Positions 56,356 to 64,000 of a stretch of 64,000 nucleotides of DNA are shown piece after piece. The position numbers were made by a program, and so were the translations under genes. Every line of letters starts with the position of its first letter. Positions within the stretch are counted from its first letter, which is position 1. The notes under the pieces are model-generated. The model did not search any database. It saw nothing but the letters and a program-made list of their open reading frames with translations, and was not told where the DNA came from. Source of the DNA: Macrosoma leucophasiata (lineage: Eukaryota; Arthropoda; Insecta; Lepidoptera; Hedylidae); NCBI GenBank assembly GCA_036365455.1, contig JAWQUS010000032.1:14702001-14766000 (forward strand). The letters run 5' to 3'.

Positions 56356-57716
56356 ATTTATTCGACGTCTCCATACCATACTAACTGTTTGGATACGTAG
56401 CCGGCGACGTCGCCATGGCGTCCTAGTCAGTTAGGGCCCTTAAGATAAGCCTGAGTACAAACTCTATAGATCTATTAAAGACAGTTGAATCGTTATTCCG
56501 CGGATCAAACGACAACAGTTAAAGAAATTGATTGGTCGCACGAACCGGTATTACAGGTTTTTATCGTACGGACTCTCACTTCGCACGAACGCTTCGCAAT
56601 TAGGAATTTAGTGGGCAACGCACACAGAGCCAGGATTGCCATAAAAATAAAATAAACCAACAAGCAAATAACATTTAACGGACTTTTCAGTTTAAGACAG
56701 CCCAAATTTCCACGGATCAGCATTTTAAACAAAAAATTATACAGATTTGTAGGAGATAAAGCGCACTACACTTTGAAAGGGTATAAGGGGAAGCCCTTAT
56801 ACCCTTTCAAAGTGTAGTGCGCTATATACTTATATTAGGGTATTTCTATTTTTTCGTGCAAAACACGTGTCGGTGAGAATAAAACCTAAACTAAATAAGC
56901 CTCAGCTATCAAACATTTTTTATATTATTGGTATTTTTCGCATGTATATCTGCCACTGGAAAGGAATAATCTCAGATTGATTAAAAAAAGATAAAAATAA
57001 AAAACATGCCTAAATCTCACTACCATCACTGGTCAGAAATCAATTTTTGTGAGTTGTAAGCAAATATCATAGAAATTTGGTGTATTACTGCCCGTTATTG
57101 TGTTGATATTTGTAAATTAACTATCTAGCAATGAAAAGAATAAAGTAGAAAATTTATTACGTTTGTCATTTACATTTGCTGAGACAAAATAAGTTTGTCC
57201 AAAAAAAAGCTCGTTACCGTCGACTGAACTTGAAGTAAAAATATTTACCTGTTAGAACGCCTTAGTGATATTCCCTGCCCCTGTTCCCTTTGAGCGATCC
57301 TAGCTCCGTTGACCAGTGAATAGAGAACAGGTCGGATGTTTGTAGTTTGGTGACAAAACAGGGACAAAGACGAAATGATTGGGTGTGGTATGTTTTTTTT
57401 TCATTACCATCAGTAATATTTTAAATATAAAAAGTAATAGTTAAAATTACATGTTCGGTGTTGACATGATACACTTTGAGTCTATGTGCTTTTTTAGTCT
57501 TCATTTTAAACATTTATCGGTTATTTAAGGAAAAAATCTAAAATAAGTGGTAAATCTCATTACCATCATTTACACTTCGCTATTTAAAAAATGGTAATGA
57601 TCATAAAATTATGGTAATGGAGATTTGTTTGACAACAGAGCTACGCTACAAGCGTAAGAAACAGGTAAATTAAAACAGAAAAAGACAAAATTGAAAGGGA
57701 GGGAGATGTAGTTATA
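56356..57716. other. AT-rich stretch with hairpin and ATTACCAT motifs
   Basis: No gene. Contains a perfect hairpin (56760-56823) and scattered ATTACCAT words (near 57401, 57557, 57592 in reverse, 57613 in reverse). Confidence 0.4.
56760..56823. repeat. Perfect 30-bp hairpin with GAAG loop
   Basis: AGCGCACTACACTTTGAAAG plus ten more bases, then GAAG, then the exact reverse complement. Confidence 0.95.
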
Positions 57717-58170
57717 CACTATAAACATTTAACTTCTCTAAAGACGACATTATCTCCCATGGAGGATGAAATACATATCGGATTTTCTGAAAACTATGGT
57801 GGTGTATATCATTGATCAAGGAACCGGCATTTTGAAGCCATATAATGCTTGCAGTAACAGTGAATGTAATAAAAATGACGCAAGGGCTATAAGAGCTCAT
57901 CTGCGACCACTGCATGGCTATATCCAAGAAATAGCGCCGCTGATTGACACACAATCACATATCATATATGGCTTCAAAATTCCGGTTTCTTGATCAATGA
58001 TATACACCACCGTAGTGTGTAACGTTATTTGTGTTCGGCTACCACCGAAATGAAAGCTTTGAATTTCATTATCAAACTGAAATGAACAATTTTCAGAAAA
58101 AACGATATGTACTATAGCTCTCATGGTAGATAATGTCGCCTTTAGAGATGTTAAAGGTTTATAATGTCTA
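57717..58170. mobile_element. Fold-back MITE with arms over 120 bp
   Basis: The left arm (ACTATAAACATTTAAC, GACGACATTATCT, GTGTATATCATTGATCAAG, TTTTGAAGCCATAT) is matched in inverse order by the right arm from 57963 to 58170. About 110 bp separate the arms. Class uncertain; TA-like ends are possible. Confidence 0.75.
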
Positions 58171-58894
58171 ATTCTATCTCACTCCCTTTAAATTGTGTTA
58201 AAAGAACTAGAAGACCAGCTAAGAGGACAGAAGTAAGAAATTTATCAAATGAAGATTTACTACATACGAAAACAGAATATAATACAAGTGAAGGAAAGTA
58301 TATTACTAATATAATTATATTTTGTAGTGATTTTTCTGATGATAACATATTTTAAGCTCAATGGTGCTTTTGTGTCAATAATTTGAGGCTATAATTAAAG
58401 TTCCTACTAGTTTTCATGCTTAATTTGTTCTTTATAGTTTAGACTGTAACATAACTTCTGAGACTGAGCTATAAATAATGTTATTATCTGTTACAAATAG
58501 GTTTCCATATGTTACAGCAAGTATAAAGATATTTCAAATCAATTGAACTTTTATGTATGTGAAATTCAATTTAGTTGCACAAACAATTACAAAATGTTTT
58601 TTTATTACAATCTTATTACCATTAGCAGTTTATCTTTACCACTGTCCCCATTATCATTACCAAACTTCTTCCTTCATTACCATAACAATGACAAAAAAGT
58701 TAAAGCCCATAACTTTGCCAATCCTGCGTATAATTTTGTGATAATGATATAGCGTGTTTATTTTTCATGTAGCTATGCATTGGCACTAAAAAAAGCATTT
58801 CTATTTTTTTCTCAATTTTTCGTTCAGTTTGCACCAAAATATAGAACTACTCATTACTTAGGGTATAGGTAATATAAGCTAACACTCACAGCCC

Positions 58895-59125
58895 TTAACA
58901 TACATCCATCTAACCGGACCACGATAGTGCTGAATACTCACATTTGGCGGCAGATAGATTCGGTAATGCGGTGGTGCCTACGCCCTCGAATTATTACAAT
59001 GGAACACTACCACAAAAAAAATGACATTTATAAGGTTCAGTATTACCTACCATCCGTATTGTTCCGTATACTGAATATTACTTACCATCAATGTAGTCTG
59101 CATGCTTGTTTGACACTTCATGACA
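58895..59125. repeat. Two SINE A fragments
   Basis: A minus-strand head half (58895-59012, divergent subfamily) and a plus-strand tail (59085-59125). Confidence 0.5.
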
Positions 59126-59529
59126 TTAAATATGACATAAGAGCTGATATAAAACGGGAAACTCATTTGCAATGTGTGCGTTGTTCCTAAATATCCCATT
59201 TCTACCTTTCGGGCGAACGGTCCGCGGATAAGTGCGTCGTTTAACAGTTTTATCTCTTATTCAAAGTTGGAGATCTATAGAGTCAAGAGGTCTTGGAAAT
59301 GTAATCTTATTCCTCGGAAATCAAGGGTCGACGTTATCCTGATTGGCTTTTGCAAGTGAAATAACAATTTTATCATCCCGGAAAAAAGATATATCTGTCG
59401 ATAGGCTTAACTCGTTAAACTGCAGTTGGACCGATATCGGTAGACGAACAATTAGAAATCAATTGTTATATTTTTCTCCTGTACTGACAGATTACGTAGT
59501 AACTTTATTGGTCAGCATAATTTGAGCCA

Positions 59530-59690
59530 AAAAACATTCATTGCTGGACAGAGGCCTCCCCCAAAGATTGTCACAACGAACTGGGGCCGCCCTCATCCAG
59601 CGATTGCCCGCGACCTTCACTAGGTGATCGGTTAATCTTGTGAGGTGCCTACGCTTCGTCCTCCGGTGCGCTGTCGCCATTCAAGAACTC
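59530..59690 (-). pseudogene. LINE C-terminal fragment
   Basis: The minus strand reads LTDHLVKVAGNRWMRAAP, related to the KAAGTRWMH segment at 51842-52048, and ends with GGGGGAGGCCTCTGTCCAGC. Confidence 0.65.
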
Positions 59691-59759
59691 TTCTGTCCCA
59701 ACGGCTATCAGTTCTAACACAAGCCTTGTGGAGAACCCGCTCTTTTTCACATAAAACCA

Positions 59760-60870
59760 TTCCAAATAACCATATGTTTAAATGATGAACGATACTCGAT
59801 GAAATAAATTAAAAAACAATTAAATAAAATATTAAAAACATTAAATTCATTCTAAATCATAAATAAAAATTAATTTAGTTAAGCTTAAAAGTTCAGATTC
59901 AAATGACAATTTAAAATATCCTTAAAATTAAATTAACTAAAATAATTATTGTGTTATCCATTTGTAAATTTGTAAATAATAATAGTAATTGAAAACATTT
60001 TTTTACATTAAAGAAATAAATAAATTATATTCTAATCCATTTGTAAATAATAATAATAATTTAAAACAATTCATTACATTTAAGAAATAAATTAAAACAA
60101 TATTAGTACTTAAAAGATGTCGCACGAGTATAATAACGTATGTTCTATATTGTGTTCGTGCGTGCGTGCGTGTGTGTGTGTGTGTGTGTTTATAAAAAAT
60201 TACCACATTATATTATATTTTTACATTTATTGTTTATTGTATTACTTGCACAATGTCTTCAATTTCATGGTATTTTTTTTATTTTAAGCCAATTCATTAG
60301 TAACTTTTTAGTTTTATAGTATGTTAGGGGATAAAAACTCTATTCTTTATTAAGGAGATTATATAAGTGTGCCGACTGTCTTGTATATTGTCTCTTGGCG
60401 AAGGTAGTTTTCACCGTTACGGGAAGAGAAACGAGAATTCTTCTTCTGCTTTTATCTCTGACATGTTCATCATTAGTATCGTTTAGGAAATTCTACATAG
60501 GTAATTCTAAAATCCCAACATCATTATGAAAGTCCTTAATCCAGAATCCATGAAAAGTTATAAAAACTTAAAAATGTTCATCTGAGTACAAACTACAATC
60601 CTTGTAAATCAGGAGAGAAAAAGGAAAAACTGTACAAGATTATTTAGCAGCAGAATTGGCTGGCGGCAGGAAGCGTACTGCAATTAAATTACTACGATAG
60701 AATAAATAGTTCCCAGTCAGCACTGGGCTATATTTTACACGATGTGGAGCTACGAATTTCAGTTAAGTTTTCATTTGGATGCGTTATTTTGAATTGAATT
60801 GTATGGCGTCGAGACGTGACGAATCCGCCGCTTACTAGCGAAAGAATTCTCTACCAGTAGAAGAAAAGTC
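59760..60870. other. AT-rich stretch with (CGTG)n/(TG)n microsatellite
   Basis: 60152-60190 is a GTGC/GT microsatellite. The rest shows no coding capacity or recognisable repeat. Confidence 0.4.
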
Positions 60871-60883
60871 AGTCAACGAAACA

Positions 60884-61300
60884 ATGGCGATTATGGCATA
60901 TTCTCCCCTAATGACTCACGACACTGTTGTGGGGAAGGCTTCGTGCAGCAGTGAACGTCATTCGGCTGGAGTTTTATGGAATAAAATAGTAAATATTTTT
61001 TTTTTAATTGAAGACTGACCTACTTTGACCAAATAGGTCGAGTACTGTGTGAGGGTTGGGTCAAAAGTCTTAGGAATCGAATGAATGTAGAAGAAGCACG
61101 GGAGGTGTGTCAGGACCGGAAGTATCTGGCGCCGTAGGGGACTTGGCATGAAGATACATTATAATAATAATGACAACCCTTGATACGTTCTACTGCTGGG
61201 CACGAATCTCTCCCCTTTTTGGGGGGAGGCCTGGAACTTACTCCACCTCGCTGATCCAATACGGGTTGGTGGAGATATAGGTTAGTAGCCAACCCGCTCC
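60884..61300. mobile_element. LINE ends and element D fragment
   Basis: 60884-60975 is a LINE-like end (GGCGATTATGGCATATTCTC), 61008-61158 a LINE C end (+), and 61160-61300 a truncated element D (-). Confidence 0.55.
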
Positions 61301-61369
61301 AAATTTTGAATTTAATTGCTAAAGGAACGAGTTTTGAAAGGAAGTGACATGTTTTTCTTAATTTTTTTT

Positions 61370-61502
61370 AATGTAATGGAAGTGGTAAACTAGCATGCAG
61401 TTCACATTGATGTTAAGTGATGACTGTAGCCTATAGATGGCTTCAGTCATCACTTAACATCAATGTGAACTGCGTGCTTGTTTGCCACTTCCATTACATA
61501 AA
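61370..61502. repeat. Inverted pair of SINE A tails
   Basis: 61370-61436 and 61437-61502 are nearly exact reverse complements, both made of the last 65 bp of SINE A. Confidence 0.8.
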
Positions 61503-62228
61503 CAAAGACTTAAGTCAACTTGAAGGCATTTCATCTTAAAATATCTTCGCAACTCCTTGTCCAATGTGCTGAAGACGGTAGTTTGTTCGATTTTTCTCAT
61601 CCCTCCCTGCTAATTCCTTAGCCCCGTCTCCAATAATTCCATTTCAGAAAAACCAAGTTAACGTGTTTCGCTTATTACTTCGTTGAAGACAAAAATAAGA
61701 TTTATTTGCAGTAACATTTTAAAGATATAACTTTATGTTAGAAAATGTTGAGTTTTTGAGGTGAAAAAAATCACGGTGATAGTACTTAGCGGGTTCGGTA
61801 GGTTTTAGTAGGTAATTCTTAGGGGTATGTGAGTAGATATGAGAATTTTAAAGGTATACCTTTTTATTTTTTTTATAACGCCAACGCACAGACCAGTCAG
61901 CCTTCCTTTTTCTTAACGATACTCCTTACGCTGGGATTCGCGTGCAAAATAATAAAATTGTACTTGCTACATTACTTGCACCTTAAAAAAATATTTTTCA
62001 AGACTTTGTTGCTGCACTCTTTTTGCATAGCTAATATGTATACCTATTGGTCCCAAACTACAGCTTTCTAGTGTTAAGAGTCCACGAGCTTATCTGCTGA
62101 CAGACAGACGGACAGACGGACGAACGGACTGACATGGACAAATTATAAAGGTTCCTTGTAGCCTAAAAAGCACTTATAGAATTCACAAATTAATTTGCAA
62201 GGACAAGCGCGCATACAGCGAGTCTTAT
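61503..62228. other. Unassigned AT-rich stretch
   Basis: No gene. A short CAGACAGACGGACAGACGGA repeat near 62100 belongs to a Helitron- or LINE-like remnant. Confidence 0.35.
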
Positions 62229-62352
62229 ATCTTAATATATATAAATCTCGTGTCACAATGTTTGTCCTCAATGGACTCCTAAACCACTTAACCGATTATA
62301 ATAAAATTCGCACACCATGTGCAGTTCGATCCAACTTGAGAGATAGGATAGT
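62229..62352 (+). mobile_element. Short Helitron, 3' truncated
   Basis: Matches the first 120 bp of 43449-43633 almost exactly, then diverges; no CTAG end. Confidence 0.7.
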
Positions 62353-62671
62353 TTAAATCTCAAATTATAGTCGCAATTTTAATTTATTGCTAATTATTTG
62401 TCTGTTATTATTTGACAGTCACAATTATCTGTTAACTCCAAATGATTCTAACAGATGTCGATACTTTTCGACTGGGTTGAGTAAGTAATCAATAGATGGC
62501 GCTGTTATGGTAAATCTACAAACGTGTCATATAAGCTACATTTTAAGAGCATAATTACCACGTGTTGTTGACGCTATAAAATTAATTAAATTTATTTTGT
62601 AGTGAACGAAATACCGTATAATTCAATAATTTCCACTTTTTAAATTTTTGGTGTGAGCATAGCTGGCCACG

Positions 62672-62914
62672 TCTATATATATATAAAAATGCAACCCGTT
62701 TTCCTTGGTCACGGCTTCACCGATTTGGCTAATTTTGGTTTTAAATGATTTTTGGAAGTCTAGGGAAGGTTTAAAAGGTAAGAAAAATATGAAGAAATTG
62801 AAGGGAAACAGTAAAAACCACAATTTTATTTTTCCATACAAATAGTCCGTATCTATCAAACCTTTGACACCTTATTTCATTCTGAGGCAATACGAAGTTT
62901 GCCGGGTCAGCTAG
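62672..62914 (+). mobile_element. Helitron-like element
   Basis: TCTATATATATATAAAAATG start and GCCGGGTCAGCTAG end before T. Confidence 0.6.
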
Positions 62915-63507
62915 TAACCCCATAAATACTTGGTGAGGCGCCCAGTATCACCTGTTCAAATATTTAATGCACATAAACGGGGTGTACCCATATTGTACTC
63001 AAAATGTTATGAGATCGTTGCATATTTTTGTGGTCTGTTTATGATCTACAAAGTTATTAGGTTTAGCTTCAGAGTTATTCAGAGTTAGTTTTCTACTGTA
63101 ATTTTTATCCTGCCATGCGAAAAAGAGGATTATTACGAAAATAATATAGTTGCAGTGTAACTCGTAGTAAGTACACGGAAAATCGGTACCTAATATAGTG
63201 TCTTCATTAGATAAAGATCCGGACGAATTGAGAACCTCCTTTTAAAAGTCGATTAAAAATAACGCAAAACAACTTCGGCCTTACGAGTGACAACGCATCT
63301 GCATTGATAAGGGAGTACTTAGTATGAAACTCGTAAAACACACGTACGTTCTGTTTTCTTAAAACGAAAGTATGACGTTCATCATCATCAAGTTATATTA
63401 AAACGACAATTTATTGCATAATGCTGTTCAAATAAAATTGATATCAGCCGAGATACTTGATAATGATTTAAAAAATATAAGGTTGGCACCTTATATCCAA
63501 ATACGTT
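62915..63507. other. Unassigned AT-rich stretch
   Basis: Only a scrap of SINE A (63275-63305) is recognisable. Confidence 0.35.
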
Positions 63508-63917
63508 TTTTTTTTTTTTGTTATTATGGCATCGCTATTACGCATATTGCCAGTGTCAAGTAAAACGATATTTCGTATTTATTTATGCAGCGTCAAAGTT
63601 AGTATAATATCAAGTATATTAAGTAAGTATGAAGTATATAAGTTATCAAGTATAATATGTCAGTCAAGTGAGTTACAGTCAAGTTATTCGAGTAAAGCGA
63701 TGGCTACTTTACCAGAACATTTACAATGAAGTTTTAGAGGCAACCTGAAAGGTCGTGTTTTCGCACTATTATTCTATTTCACTATACACGGGCACCGTAA
63801 TAAACCTATATCAAACAAAATGCCACCAACTTTATTCAATATAACTTAAAAATACACTAAGAAAATGAAATAAAATAAGAGCACCATACGCCTTTTTCAA
63901 GGTTCCCGCCAAAACTC
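63508..63917 (-). mobile_element. Poly-A retroposon of unknown origin (copy 2)
   Basis: Same sequence and orientation as 41354-41768. The poly-T start and caaatac repeats at both ends indicate an independent insertion. Confidence 0.75.
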
Positions 63918-64000
63918 CTATGCAAATACCCACGGTAATCACTTGCCAACAATATATTATTTTGGAATTAAATAACAATAAAATGGTGATAAAATTTAAA

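Noticed and set aside
58164..58355. 63-codon frame starting MSNSISLPLNC
   Set aside because: It begins inside the right arm of a fold-back MITE and has no family resemblance.
60003..60206. Open frame with a His/Thr run
   Set aside because: It is the translation of the (TG)n microsatellite.

Overview
This is a repeat-dense animal nuclear window, most likely from a moth or butterfly. The evidence is AT-rich intronic DNA, GT-AG introns, Helitrons of the 'TC...CTAG|T' type common in Lepidoptera, a cecropia-type mariner, a DIRS-like tyrosine-recombinase retroelement, several tRNA-derived SINEs and many MITEs. There is no operon structure, Shine-Dalgarno site or CRISPR array.

Three host genes can be supported, all on the + strand. 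(1) About 7.0-23.2 kb: part of an SBSPON-like secreted matrix protein, with a thrombospondin type-1 exon, a linker exon and a conserved C-terminal exon; the 5' exons and at least one internal exon were not found. (2) 45.6-49.0 kb: a complete three-exon GMC oxidoreductase (glucose dehydrogenase/ecdysone oxidase type, 591 aa). (3) 50.5-55.5 kb: a complete four-exon NPC2-like ML-domain sterol-carrier protein (174 aa, six mature cysteines). They are not a known pathway cluster; genes 2 and 3 are simply adjacent, separated by a SINE, a Helitron and a fragment of element D.

Region by region: 0-7 kb is nested SINE, hAT and Harbinger-like MITEs plus a decayed Harbinger transposase. 7-23 kb is the SBSPON-like gene with introns full of transposable elements, including a 1.1 kb long-TIR element at 8.3-9.4 kb, and two decayed copies of its TSP1 exon. 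23-27 kb holds a hAT MITE and a LINE 3' end. 27.3-29.1 kb is a decayed DIRS-like element followed by a perfect 60-bp inverted pair. 30-45 kb is gene-free: a cluster of SINE A copies, a mariner inside a Helitron, and a TIR element containing a 135-bp tandem array. 45-55.5 kb carries the two complete genes. 55.5-64 kb is Helitrons, fold-back MITEs, a perfect 30-bp hairpin and a second copy of a 410-bp poly-A retroposon.

The most striking patterns are: decayed copies of coding exons next to two different genes; a SINE family whose tRNA head is doubled into a hairpin; transposons lying 5-8 bp beyond two successive splice donors of the NPC2-like gene; and a DNA transposon whose terminal repeat has been amplified into a minisatellite. 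I did not find a clearly new multi-gene system. All alignments were made by eye, so copy boundaries are approximate unless a target-site duplication (TSD) is quoted.
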